A DNA stretch of 64,000 nucleotides from Acanthosepion esculentum (GCA_964036315.1 OZ038517.1:23886662-23950661); one strand, 5' to 3'; positions 44,401-58,083 are shown, numbered from the stretch's first letter. The notes: generated by a model from the sequence alone, not told the origin. A program made the numbers and translations.

Positions 44401-47400
44401 ATAATAGCCCTCTTCTCTCAGTACTGCTTGCATTAATTCCTGACCACTGACAATCCCTTTCTTCCTGATTTTCAATGCATTCCTATAGTAAATCATTAGG
44501 AATGAATTTACATTCTACATATAATAGCCCTCTTCTCTCAGTACTGCTGGCATTAATTCCTGACCACTGACAATCCCTTTCTTCCTGATTTTCAATGCAT
44601 TCCTATAGTAAATCATTAGTAATGAATTTACATTCTACATACAATAGCCCTCTTCTCTCAGTACTGCTTGCATTAATTCCTGACCACTGACAATCCCTTT
44701 CTTCCTGATTTTCAATGTATTCCTATAGTAAATCATTACTAATGAATTTACATTCTACTTATAATAGCCCTCTTCTCTCAGTACTGCTTGCATTAATTCC
44801 TGACCACTGACAATCCCTTTCTTCCTGATTTTCAATGCATTCCTATAGTAAATCATTAGGAATGAATTTACATTCTACATATAATAGCCCTCTTCTCTCA
44901 GTACTGCTGGCATTAATTCCTGACCACTGACAATCCCTTTCTTCCTGATTTTCAATGCATTCCTATAGTAAATCATTAGCAATGAATTTACATTCTACAT
45001 ACAATAGCCCTCTTCTCTCAGTACTGCTTGCATTAATTCCTGACCACTGACAAACCCTTTCTTCCTGATTTTCAATGCATTCCTATACTAAATCATTAGT
45101 AATGAATTTACATTCTACATACAATAGCCCTCTTCTCTCAGTACTGCTTGCATTAATTCCTGACCACTGACAATCCCTTTCTTCCTGATTTTCAATGCAT
45201 TCCTATAGTAAATCATTAGTAATGAATTTACATTCTACATATAATAGCCCTCTTCTCTCAGTACTGCTTGCATTAATTCCTGACCACTGACAAACCCTTT
45301 CTTCCTGATTTTCAATGCATTCCTATAGTAAATCATTAGTAATGAATTTACATTCTACATACAATAGCCCTTTTCTCTCAGTACTGCTTGTATTAATTTC
45401 TGACCACTGACAATCCCTTTCTTCCTGATTTTCAATGCATTCCTATAGTAAATCATTAGTAATGAATTTACATTCTACATACAATAGCCCTCTTCTCTCA
45501 GTACTGCTTGCATTAATTCCTGACCACTGACAAACCCTTTCTTCCTGATTTTCAATGCATTCCTATAGTAAATCATTAGTAATGAATTTACATTCTACAT
45601 ACAATAGCCCTCTTCTCTCAGTACTGCTTGCATTAATTCCTGACCACTGACAATCCCTTTCTTCCTGATTTTCAATGCATTCCTATAGTAAATCATTAGT
45701 AATGAATTTACATTCTACATATAATAGCCCTCTTCTCTCAGTACTGCTTGCATTAATTCCTGACCACTGACAAACCCTTTCTTCCTGATTTTCAATGCAT
45801 TCCTATACTAAATCATTAGTAATGAATTTACATTCTACATACAATAGCCCTCTTCTCTCAGTACTGCTTGCATTAATTCCTGACCACTGACAATCCCTTT
45901 CTTCCTGATTTTCAATGCATTCCTATAGTAAATCATTAGTAATGAATTTACATTCTACATATAATAGCCCTCTTCTCTCAGTACTGCTTGCATTAATTCC
46001 TGACCACTGACAAACCCTTTCTTCCTGATTTTCAATGCATTCCTATAGTAAATCATTAGTAATGAATTTACATTCTACATACAATAGCCCTTTTCTCTCA
46101 GTACTGCTTGTATTAATTTCTGACCACTGACAATCCCTTTCTTCCTGATTTTCAATGCATTCCTATAGTAAATCATTTGTAATGAATTTACATTCTACAT
46201 ATAATAGCCCTCTTCTCTCAGTACTGCTTGCATTAATTCCTGACCACTGACAATCCCTTTCTTCCTGATTTTCAATGCATTCCTATAGTAAATCATTAGC
46301 AATGAATTTACCTTCTACATATAATAGCCCTCTTCTCTCAGTACTGCTTGCATTAATTCCTGACCACTGACAATCCCTTTCTTCCTGATTTTCAATGCAT
46401 TCCTATAGTAAATCATTAGGAATGAATTTACATTCTACATATAATAGCCCTCTTCTCTCAGTACTGCTGGCATTAATTCCTGACCACTGACAATCCCTTT
46501 CTTCCTGATTTTCAATGCATTCCTATAGTAAATCATTAGCAATGAATTTACATTCTACATACAATAGCCCTCTTCTCTCAGTACTGCTTGCATTAATTCC
46601 TGACCACTGACAAACCCTTTCTTCCTGATTTTCAATGCATTCCTATACTAAATCATTAGTAATGAATTTACATTCTACATACAATAGCCCTCTTCTCTCA
46701 GTACTGCTTGCATTAATTCCTGACCACTGACAATCCCTTTCTTCCTGATTTTCAATGCATTCCTATAGTAAATCATTAGTAATGAATTTACATTCTACAT
46801 ATAATAGCCCTCTTCTCTCAGTACTGCTTGCATTAATTCCTGACCACTGACAAACCCTTTCTTCCTGATTTTCAATGCATTCCTATAGTAAATCATTAGT
46901 AATGAATTTACATTCTACATACAATAGCCCTTTTCTCTCAGTACTGCTTGTATTAATTTCTGACCACTGACAATCCCTTTCTTCCTGATTTTCAATGCAT
47001 TCCTATAGTAAATCATTTGTAATGAATTTACATTCTACATATAATAGCCCTCTTCTCTCAGTACTGCTTGCATTAATTCCTGACCACTGACAATCCCTTT
47101 CTTCCTGATTTTCAATGCATTCCTATAGTAAATCATTAGCAATGAATTTACCTTCTACATATAATAGCCCTCTTCTCTCAGTACTGCTTGCATTAATTCC
47201 TGACCACTGACAATCCCTTTCTTCCTGATTTTCAATGCATTCCTATAGTAAATCATTAGGAATGAATTTACATTCTACATATAATAGCCCTCTTCTCTCA
47301 GTACTGCTGGCATTAATTCCTGACCACTGACAATCCCTTTCTTCCTGATTTTCAATGCATTCCTATAGTAAATCATTAGTAATGAATTTACATTCTACAT

Positions 47401-50400
47401 ACAATAGCCCTCTTCTCTCAGTACTGCTTGCATTAATTCCTGACCACTGACAATCCCTTTCTTCCTGATTTTCAATGTATTCCTATAGTAAATCATTACT
47501 AATGAATTTACATTCTACTTATAATAGCCCTCTTCTCTCAGTACTGCTTGCATTAATTCCTGACCACTGACAATCCCTTTCTTCCTGATTTTCAATGCAT
47601 TCCTATAGTAAATCATTAGGAATGAATTTACATTCTACATATAATAGCCCTCTTCTCTCAGTACTGCTGGCATTAATTCCTGACCACTGACAATCCCTTT
47701 CTTCCTGATTTTCAATGCATTCCTATAGTAAATCATTAGCAATGAATTTACATTCTACATACAATAGCCCTCTTCTCTCAGTACTGCTTGCATTAATTCC
47801 TGACCACTGACAAACCCTTTCTTCCTGATTTTCAATGCATTCCTATAGTAAATCATTAGTAATGAATTTACATTCTACATACAATAGCCCTCTTCTCTCA
47901 GTACTGCTTGCATTAATTCCTGACCACTGACAAACCCTTTCTTCCTGATTTTCAATGCATTCCTATAGTAAATCATTAGTAATGAATTTACATTCTACAT
48001 ACAATAGCCCTCTTCTCTCAGTACTGCTTGCATTAATTCCTGACCACTGACAATCCCTTTCTTCCTGATTTTCAATGCATTCCTATAGTAAATCATTAGT
48101 AATGAATTTACATTCTACATATAATAGCCCTCTTCTCTCAGTACTGCTTGCATTAATTCCTGACCACTGACAAACCCTTTCTTCCTGATTTTCAATGCAT
48201 TCCTATAGTAAATCATTAGTAATGAATTTACATTCTACATACAATAGCCCTTTTCTCTCAGTACTGCTTGTATTAATTTCTGACCACTGACAATCCCTTT
48301 CTTCCTGATTTTCAATGCATTCCTATAGTAAATCATTTGTAATGAATTTACATTCTACATATAATAGCCCTCTTCTCTCAGTACTGCTTGCATTAATTCC
48401 TGACCACTGACAATCCCTTTCTTCCTGATTTTCAATGCATTCCTATAGTAAATCATTAGCAATGAATTTACCTTCTACATATAATAGCCCTCTTCTCTCA
48501 GTACTGCTTGCATTAATTCCTGACCACTGACAATCCCTTTCTTCCTGATTTTCAATGCATTCCTATAGTAAATCATTAGGAATGAATTTACATTCTACAT
48601 ATAATAGCCCTCTTCTCTCAGTACTGCTGGCATTAATTCCTGACCACTGACAATCCCTTTCTTCCTGATTTTCAATGCATTCCTATAGTAAATCATTAGT
48701 AATGAATTTACATTCTACATACAATAGCCCTCTTCTCTCAGTACTGCTTGCATTAATTCCTGACCACTGACAATCCCTTTCTTCCTGATTTTCAATGTAT
48801 TCCTATAGTAAATCATTACTAATGAATTTACATTCTACTTATAATAGCCCTCTTCTCTCAGTACTGCTTGCATTAATTCCTGACCACTGACAATCCCTTT
48901 CTTCCTGATTTTCAATGCATTCCTATAGTAAATCATTAGGAATGAATTTACATTCTACATATAATAGCCCTCTTCTCTCAGTACTGCTGGCATTAATTCC
49001 TGACCACTGACAATCCCTTTCTTCCTGATTTTCAATGCATTCCTATAGTAAATCATTAGCAATGAATTTACATTCTACATACAATAGCCATCTTCTCTCA
49101 GTACTGCTTGCATTAATTCCTGACCACTGACAAACCCTTTCTTCCTGATTTTCAATGCATTCCTATAGTAAATCATTAGTAATGAATTTACATTCTACAT
49201 ACAATAGCCCTCTTCTCTCAGTACTGCTTGCATTAATTCCTGGCCACTGACAAACCCTTTCTTCCTGATTTTCAATGCATTCCTATAGTAAATCATTAGG
49301 AATGAATTTACATTCTACATATAATAGCCCTCTTCTCTCAGTACTGCTGGCATTAATTCCTGACCACTGACAATCCCTTTCTTCCTGATTTTCAATGCAT
49401 TCCTATAGTAAATCATTAGCAATGAATTTACATTCTACATACAATAGCCCTCTTCTCTCAGTACTGCTTGCATTAATTCCTGACCACTGACAATCCCTTT
49501 CTTCCTGATTTTCAATGCATTCCTATAGTAAATCATTAGTAATGAATTTACATTCTACATATAATAGTCCTCTTCTCTCAGTACTGCTTGCATTAATTCC
49601 TGACCACTGACAATCCCTTTCTTCCTGATTTTCAATGCATTCCTATAGTAAATCATTAGCAATGAATTTACATTCTACATACAATAGCCCTCTTCTCTCA
49701 GTACTGCTTGCATTAATTCCTGACCACTGACAATCCCTTTCTTCCTGATTTTCAATGCATTCCTATAGTAAATCATTAGTAATGAATTTACATTCTACAT
49801 ACAATAGCCCTCTTCTCTCAGTACTGCTTGCATTAATTCCTGACCACTGACAATCCCTTTCTTCCTGATTTTCAATGCATTCCTATAGTAAATCATTAGT
49901 AATGAATTTACATTCTACATATAATAGCCCTCTTCTCTCAGTACTGCTTGCATTAATTCCTGACCACTGACAAACCCTTTCTTCCTGATTTTCAATGCAT
50001 TCCTATAGTAAATCATTAGTAATGAATTTACATTCTACATACAATAGCCCTTTTCTCTCAGTACTGCTTGTATTAATTTCTGACCACTGACAATCCCTTT
50101 CTTCCTGATTTTCAATGCATTCCTATAGTAAATCATTAGTAATGAATTTACATTCTACATACAATAGCCCTCTTCTCTCAGTACTGCTTGCATTAATTCC
50201 TGACCACTGACAAACCCTTTCTTCCTGATTTTCAATGCATTCCTATAGTAAATCATTAGTAATGAATTTACATTCTACATACAATAGCCCTCTTCTCTCA
50301 GTACTGCTTGCATTAATTCCTGACCACTGACAATCCCTTTCTTCCTGATTTTCAATGCATTCCTATAGTAAATCATTAGTAATGAATTTACATTCTACAT

Positions 50401-51690
50401 ATAATAGCCCTCTTCTCTCAGTACTGCTTGCATTAATTCCTGACCACTGACAAACCCTTTCTTCCTGATTTTCAATGCATTCCTATACTAAATCATTAGT
50501 AATGAATTTACATTCTACATACAATAGCCCTCTTCTCTCAGTACTGCTTGCATTAATTCCTGACCACTGACAATCCCTTTCTTCCTGATTTTCAATGCAT
50601 TCCTATAGTAAATCATTAGTAATGAATTTACATTCTACATATAATAGCCCTCTTCTCTCAGTACTGCTTGCATTAATTCCTGACCACTGACAAACCCTTT
50701 CTTCCTGATTTTCAATGCATTCCTATAGTAAATCATTAGTAATGAATTTACATTCTACATACAATAGCCCTTTTCTCTCAGTACTGCTTGTATTAATTTC
50801 TGACCACTGACAATCCCTTTCTTCCTGATTTTCAATGCATTCCTATAGTAAATCATTTGTAATGAATTTACATTCTACATATAATAGCCCTCTTCTCTCA
50901 GTACTGCTTGCATTAATTCCTGACCACTGACAATCCCTTTCTTCCTGATTTTCAATGCATTCCTATAGTAAATCATTAGCAATGAATTTACCTTCTACAT
51001 ATAATAGCCCTCTTCTCTCAGTACTGCTTGCATTAATTCCTGACCACTGACAATCCCTTTCTTCCTGATTTTCAATGCATTCCTATAGTAAATCATTAGG
51101 AATGAATTTACATTCTACATATAATAGCCCTCTTCTCTCAGTACTGCTGGCATTAATTCCTGACCACTGACAATCCCTTTCTTCCTGATTTTCAATGCAT
51201 TCCTATAGTAAATCATTAGTAATGAATTTACATTCTACATACAATAGCCCTCTTCTCTCAGTACTGCTTGCATTAATTCCTGACCACTGACAATCCCTTT
51301 CTTCCTGATTTTCAATGTATTCCTATAGTAAATCATTACTAATGAATTTACATTCTACTTATAATAGCCCTCTTCTCTCAGTACTGCTTGCATTAATTCC
51401 TGACCACTGACAATCCCTTTCTTCCTGATTTTCAATGCATTCCTATAGTAAATCATTAGGAATGAATTTACATTCTACATATAATAGCCCTCTTCTCTCA
51501 GTACTGCTGGCATTAATTCCTGACCACTGACAATCCCTTTCTTCCTGATTTTCAATGCATTCCTATAGTAAATCATTAGCAATGAATTTACATTCTACAT
51601 ACAATAGCCCTCTTCTCTCAGTACTGCTTGCATTAATTCCTGACCACTGACAAACCCTTTCTTCCTGATTTTCAATGCATTCCTATACTA
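38490..51690. repeat. Two tandem 6.6-kb higher-order copies inside the 120-bp array
   Basis: Unit-by-unit typing gives the same variant order at offset 6,600 bp (55 units) from about 38,490 to 45,340 against 45,090 to 51,940. Rare single-copy markers fit: 'agccatcttc' at 42487 and 49087, 'tggccactga' at 42641 and 49241, 'aatagtcctc' at 42964 and 49564. Confidence 0.9.
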
Positions 51691-51899
51691 AATCATTAGT
51701 AATGAATTTACATTCTACATACAATAGCCCTCTTCTCTCAGTACTGCTTGCATTAATTCCTGACCACTGACAATCCCTTTCTTCCTGATTTTCAATGCAT
51801 TCCTATAGTAAATCATTAGTAATGAATTTACATTCTACATATAATAGCCCTCTTCTCTCAGTACTGCTTGCATTAATTCCTGACCACTGACAAACCCTT

Positions 51900-54800
51900 T
51901 CTTCCTGATTTTCAATGCATTCCTATAGTAAATCATTAGCAATGAATTTACATTCTACATACAATAGCCCTCTTCTCTCAGTACTGCTTGCATTAATTCC
52001 TGACCACTGACAAACCCTTTCTTCCTGATTTTCAATGCATTCCTATACTAAATCATTAGTAATGAATTTACATTCTACATACAATAGCCCTCTTCTCTCA
52101 GTACTGCTTGCATTAATTCCTGACCACTGACAATCCCTTTCTTCCTGATTTTCAATGCATTCCTATAGTAAATCATTAGTAATGAATTTACATTCTACAT
52201 ATAATAGCCCTCTTCTCTCAGTACTGCTTGCATTAATTCCTGACCACTGACAAACCCTTTCTTCCTGATTTTCAATGCATTCCTATAGTAAATCATTAGT
52301 AATGAATTTACATTCTACATACAATAGCCCTTTTCTCTCAGTACTGCTTGTATTAATTTCTGACCACTGACAATCCCTTTCTTCCTGATTTTCAATGCAT
52401 TCCTATAGTAAATCATTTGTAATGAATTTACATTCTACATATAATAGCCCTCTTCTCTCAGTACTGCTTGCATTAATTCCTGACCACTGACAATCCCTTT
52501 CTTCCTGATTTTCAATGCATTCCTATAGTAAATCATTAGCAATGAATTTACCTTCTACATATAATAGCCCTCTTCTCTCAGTACTGCTTGCATTAATTCC
52601 TGACCACTGACAATCCCTTTCTTCCTGATTTTCAATGCATTCCTATAGTAAATCATTAGGAATGAATTTACATTCTACATATAATAGCCCTCTTCTCTCA
52701 GTACTGCTGGCATTAATTCCTGACCACTGACAATCCCTTTCTTCCTGATTTTCAATGCATTCCTATAGTAAATCATTAGTAATGAATTTACATTCTACAT
52801 ACAATAGCCCTCTTCTCTCAGTACTGCTTGCATTAATTCCTGACCACTGACAATCCCTTTCTTCCTGATTTTCAATGTATTCCTATAGTAAATCATTACT
52901 AATGAATTTACATTCTACTTATAATAGCCCTCTTCTCTCAGTACTGCTTGCATTAATTCCTGACCACTGACAATCCCTTTCTTCCTGATTTTCAATGCAT
53001 TCCTATAGTAAATCATTAGGAATGAATTTACATTCTACATATAATAGCCCTCTTCTCTCAGTACTGCTGGCATTAATTCCTGACCACTGACAATCCCTTT
53101 CTTCCTGATTTTCAATGCATTCCTATAGTAAATCATTAGCAATGAATTTACATTCTACATACAATAGCCCTCTTCTCTCAGTACTGCTTGCATTAATTCC
53201 TGACCACTGACAAACCCTTTCTTCCTGATTTTCAATGCATTCCTATAGTAAATCATTAGTAATGAATTTACATTCTACATACAATAGCCCTCTTCTCTCA
53301 GTACTGCTTGCATTAATTCCTGACCACTGACAAACCCTTTCTTCCTGATTTTCAATGCATTCCTATAGTAAATCATTAGTAATGAATTTACATTCTACAT
53401 ACAATAGCCCTCTTCTCTCAGTACTGCTTGCATTAATTCCTGACCACTGACAATCCCTTTCTTCCTGATTTTCAATGCATTCCTATAGTAAATCATTAGT
53501 AATGAATTTACATTCTACATATAATAGCCCTCTTCTCTCAGTACTGCTTGCATTAATTCCTGACCACTGACAAACCCTTTCTTCCTGATTTTCAATGCAT
53601 TCCTATAGTAAATCATTAGTAATGAATTTACATTCTACATACAATAGCCCTTTTCTCTCAGTACTGCTTGTATTAATTTCTGACCACTGACAATCCCTTT
53701 CTTCCTGATTTTCAATGCATTCCTATAGTAAATCATTTGTAATGAATTTACATTCTACATATAATAGCCCTCTTCTCTCAGTACTGCTTGCATTAATTCC
53801 TGACCACTGACAATCCCTTTCTTCCTGATTTTCAATGCATTCCTATAGTAAATCATTAGCAATGAATTTACCTTCTACATATAATAGCCCTCTTCTCTCA
53901 GTACTGCTTGCATTAATTCCTGACCACTGACAATCCCTTTCTTCCTGATTTTCAATGCATTCCTATAGTAAATCATTAGGAATGAATTTACATTCTACAT
54001 ATAATAGCCCTCTTCTCTCAGTACTGCTGGCATTAATTCCTGACCACTGACAATCCCTTTCTTCCTGATTTTCAATGCATTCCTATAGTAAATCATTAGT
54101 AATGAATTTACATTCTACATACAATAGCCCTCTTCTCTCAGTACTGCTTGCATTAATTCCTGACCACTGACAATCCCTTTCTTCCTGATTTTCAATGTAT
54201 TCCTATAGTAAATCATTACTAATGAATTTACATTCTACTTATAATAGCCCTCTTCTCTCAGTACTGCTTGCATTAATTCCTGACCACTGACAATCCCTTT
54301 CTTCCTGATTTTCAATGCATTCCTATAGTAAATCATTAGGAATGAATTTACATTCTACATATAATAGCCCTCTTCTCTCAGTACTGCTGGCATTAATTCC
54401 TGACCACTGACAATCCCTTTCTTCCTGATTTTCAATGCATTCCTATAGTAAATCATTAGCAATGAATTTACATTCTACATACAATAGCCCTCTTCTCTCA
54501 GTACTGCTTGCATTAATTCCTGACCACTGACAAACCCTTTCTTCCTGATTTTCAATGCATTCCTATAGTAAATCATTAGTAATGAATTTACATTCTACAT
54601 ACAATAGCCCTCTTCTCTCAGTACTGCTTGCATTAATTCCTGACCACTGACAAACCCTTTCTTCCTGATTTTCAATGCATTCCTATAGTAAATCATTAGG
54701 AATGAATTTACATTCTACATATAATAGCCCTCTTCTCTCAGTACTGCTGGCATTAATTCCTGACCACTGACAATCCCTTTCTTCCTGATTTTCAATGCAT

Positions 54801-55080
54801 TCCTATAGTAAATCATTAGCAATGAATTTACATTCTACATACAATAGCCCTCTTCTCTCAGTACTGCTTGCATTAATTCCTGACCACTGACAATCCCTTT
54901 CTTCCTGATTTTCAATGCATTCCTATAGTAAATCATTAGTAATGAATTTACATTCTACATATAATAGTCCTCTTCTCTCAGTACTGCTTGCATTAATTCC
55001 TGACCACTGACAATCCCTTTCTTCCTGATTTTCAATGCATTCCTATAGTAAATCATTAGCAATGAATTTACATTCTACAT
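51900..55080. repeat. Third, partial higher-order copy (offset 5.4 kb)
   Basis: Matches 46,500-49,680 in unit order at offset 5,400 bp (45 units), including the 'aatagtcctc' marker at 54964, but lacks the 'gccatc' and 'tggcc' markers, so it split before those two changes or was corrected. Confidence 0.8.
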
Positions 55081-55245
55081 ATAATAGCCCTCTTCTCTCA
55101 GTACTGCTTGCATTAATTCCTGACCACTGACAATCCCTTTCTTCCTGATTTTCAATGCATTCCTATAGTAAATCATTAGTAATGAATTTACATTCTACAT
55201 ACAATAGCCCTTTTCTCTCAGTAATGGTTGCATTAAGTTTTGACA

Positions 55246-55509
55246 GCTATTTTCAATAAACAGACTCAATACTACAATTTATGTTTACAAATTCCTTAGT
55301 AATTTTATGATGCTAACAAGTAAGTTGAAGACATAAGGGGCAAATTAATGCCAGTCAGATCATTAGACCGACTGTAATTAATATAAAGCAGGAAGATTTC
55401 CTTCATTTGAATACCTGTTGGTCTAGCTACGAAGTCAACCAACATACAAGCACACACTTTAATTCAGAGTTGCGTCCCTTGAAGTATAAGTTTGAGCAAG
55501 CAAAATTTC
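55246..55509. other. Unique spacer right of the array
   Basis: About 265 bp, no recognised content. Confidence 0.4.
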
Positions 55510-55815
55510 ATTTTTTTTCTTTCACTCCTCTTTTTTTCTTTCACTCCTCTTTTTTCTTTCACTCCTCTTTTTTTCTTTCATTCCTCTTTTTTCTTTCATT
55601 CCTCTTTTTTCTTTCATTCCTCTTTTTTCTTTCATTCCTCTTTTTTCTTTCACTCCTCTTTCTTCTTTCACTCCTCTTTTTTCTTTCACTCCTCTTTTTT
55701 CTTTCACTCCTCTTTTTTCTTTCACTCCTCTTTTTTCTTTCACTCCTCTTTTTTCTTTCACTCCTCTTTTTTCTTTCACTCCTCTTTTTTCTTTCACTCC
55801 TCTTTTTCTTCTTTC
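55510..55815. repeat. Polypyrimidine minisatellite, 18-bp units
   Basis: 'tttctttcactcctcttt' repeated ~17 times; a subset has 'cattcc' for 'cactcc'. C/T-only on the + strand apart from the A in 'cactcc/cattcc'. Confidence 0.96.
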
Positions 55816-55825
55816 TCTTTTTTCT

Positions 55826-56117
55826 TTCCCCATCTCTCTCTTTCCCCATCTCTCTCTTTCCCCATCTCTCTCTTTCCCCATCTCTCTCTTTCCCCATCTC
55901 TCTCTTTCCCCATCTCTCTCTTTCCCCATCTCTCTCTTTCCCCATCTCTCTCTTTCCCCATCTCTCTCTTTCCCCATCTCTCTCTTTCCCCATCTCTCTC
56001 TTTCCCCATCTCTCTCTTTCCCCATCTCTCTCTTTCCCCATCTCTCTCTTTCCCCATCTCTCTCTTTCCCCATCTCTCTCTTTCCCCATCTCTCTCTTTC
56101 CCCATCTCTCTCTTTCC
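55826..56117. repeat. 16-bp minisatellite, ~18 copies
   Basis: Perfect copies of CTTTCCCCATCTCTCT, directly after the 18-bp array. Open frames on both strands across 55407-56181 are artefacts. Confidence 0.97.
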
Positions 56118-56269
56118 TTCGTTGCATCCGTATACACATTATGAAAGGTTTTTAAACATCTGTTCCAATACTACCCTGTAGAAATTCATGCAGGAAGCAA
56201 ATGGCAAATATGTTGTATTTTAAAGTTACACTCTTTTGTGACACCGAAGTTCTCTTTCACTGTAAACAA

Positions 56270-56495
56270 CATAGTGTTGGTTAGAATAGGTGACAAAATA
56301 ATTCTAGAGACAGTTTCCTCCCATTCAACCTTGGTTTTGAATTGGCTGGTTGATTTTAATTCATAGCAATAAAATATGTAATTACTATCTGAACAACATA
56401 ATGGATCAGGTGATAAATTAATTCTAGAGGCAGTTCCCTACAATTCAACCTTAATTCTCTATTGGTTGGTTGACTCTTAACCTTTTATAGTAATA
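56270..56495. repeat. Two-copy local duplication, ~122-bp offset
   Basis: 'acaacata', 'aataattctagagacagttt', 'attcaacctt' and 'ttggttgactcttaa'-like segments occur at 56268-56385 and 56391-56495 with moderate divergence. Followed by (AT)n at 56493-56507. Confidence 0.75.
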
Positions 56496-56507
56496 TATAT
56501 ATATATA

Positions 56508-57615
56508 AAATTGTTTTCCGAACACTGTATCTTGTGATTTTAAATTCTCGTACTTTAAGCAAAATGAACAGGTCAAACATTTCTTTGCAAAATTGTCATA
56601 TTGCTAAAATACTAGCTGAAACTATAGTATACTAAGATGTCATCTTGCATAAAAGAAGGTCTGTCTCCAGAGAGTTTTGAAGGGTGGTGTCTTGAATATC
56701 CTTTATTTGGGTGGAGGAAGGGGCATGTATGAATTCACACATGACAATTGGTTCACATCATTTTTACTGAGTCAATGTGCTGGAGGGTGATTTATCATTG
56801 CAAACCTATGTAAGAAGGATGTCTGAAAATGTAAATACAAAGATTTACTAATATAATCTTGTGCATACTCATTTTCACCCAAAACAAGGCCAAAGAGCCA
56901 CTCAAAGTAGAGGGTTACCTTGTGATTTTGTATGACTGCAAGAAAAGGTAAGAAGTGAGGTTCATGGAGTTATGCAGGAAAGATAACCGTTAAATATACT
57001 TCGTAAAATGCTTTCAGGCACACTTAACAAAAATGATTGGGATGGACTGTGTAAACAGAGTAGGACACTAAACATAAAATAGGCTGTGCGAGAGGAAGTT
57101 TCGCCTCAACACTGTAAATTGCTACAAAACCAAAATCTTAAAAATTCCAGTCATGCTCTTAAATAGCCTTATTAGATTGAGATTTTCATATGGCGTGTTT
57201 AAAATGTCTTTGAGGGAATGAATCCTGTAGGTCTTAGCAAGGACCATTCTTCTTTGAGCTTTGTTGACTGGTGCTGCAGAAACAAAGAAATTTACCAAAC
57301 CACTTTATTTTAGGACTTTCAATAACAGAAGCAACTAAAATGGATAACATGTAACTCAAAAGGAAAATGACATAATTAAAAGATTGACATTCCACATTAC
57401 TTTAAAGAAAAGGTTAGGAAGAAAACTCCCATCAATATTGGTGGACTTGGGAAACACATCTTCCTGAAAAATAGTTTTAGTAGAAAGATTTGATAAATTT
57501 CAGCTGATAGTAGCAGTGGCTGCTTGGTTAATAAATGCTAACTGTTTCCGTATAAGGAAACAGTTAATATTACCCTTGCCATATATGATAGAATATATGA
57601 AAATTTGTTGGATGT
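56508..57615. other. Intergenic sequence, weak LINE 3'-UTR trace
   Basis: Around 56870-56915 'attttcacccaaaacaaggc' and 'aaagagccactcaaag' resemble the LINE 3' terminus on the reverse strand. Nothing else recognised. Confidence 0.35.
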
Positions 57616-57617
57616 TT

Positions 57618-57765
57618 ACATTTTTTTTTTTTTTTTTCTTTTTTCCTTTTTTTTCCTTTTTTTTCCTTTTTTTCTCTTTTTTTTGTTTTTTCTTTTTTTT
57701 CTTTTTTTTTTCTTTTTTCTTTTTTTTCTGTTTTTTCCCCTTTTTTTTTCTTTTTTCTTTTTTGA
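57618..57765. repeat. T-rich low-complexity tract
   Basis: Runs of T broken by single C, CC or G. The frames on both strands are artefacts. Confidence 0.95.
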
Positions 57766-58082
57766 CATTTGTCTCTTTTGATGAGAGCATTATCAGTACA
57801 ATTGTAAAAAAAAATCTCAGGAAAAAGATATTACCATTGCAACTCTGTTATTTCAAAATGCTGTGGATAAATGGAAAAATTTTAACAGTCAATAAAATTG
57901 AAAAATAAATTGAGATTTGTACAGGGGAAATATTTTAAAATGTAAATGTTATTTGATATAGAAAAATAAAATAATTTATGAGAAAAATTGTGTGCTTATA
58001 TCCAAAGAAAATAGTTCAAATTTAGAACTAAAAATATAATTTATGATGTATATCAAGGTACACATTGACATTTACACCTACT

Positions 58083-58083
<1 letters not shown>

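Larger units (their letters stand above)
36866..55245. repeat. 120-bp satellite array, ~153 copies, with higher-order structure
   Basis: Unit landmarks in order: 'cttcctgattttcaatgcat', 'tcctatagtaaatcattagt', 'aatgaatttacattctacat', 'acaatagccctcttctctca', 'gtactgcttgcattaattcc', 'tgaccactgacaatcccttt'. The period is exactly 120 bp except for a 2-bp deletion near 37580. The first and last units are degenerate, which is normal for satellite edges. Unit variants (five or more types at the 'attagt' site, caaT/caaA, acA/atA, 'tatacta', 'gctgg', 'ttttctc') recur in fixed order, giving higher-order repeats. The consensus has no CpG and has stops in all six frames, so no open frame over 60 codons occurs in 18 kb. 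Confidence 0.99.

Noticed and set aside
36866..55245. Telomere or rDNA spacer as identity of the 120-bp array
   Set aside because: No telomeric hexamer and no rRNA sequence in or next to it.
55407..56181. Five overlapping frames of 103-245 aa
   Set aside because: Artefacts of the 18-bp and 16-bp pyrimidine-rich arrays.
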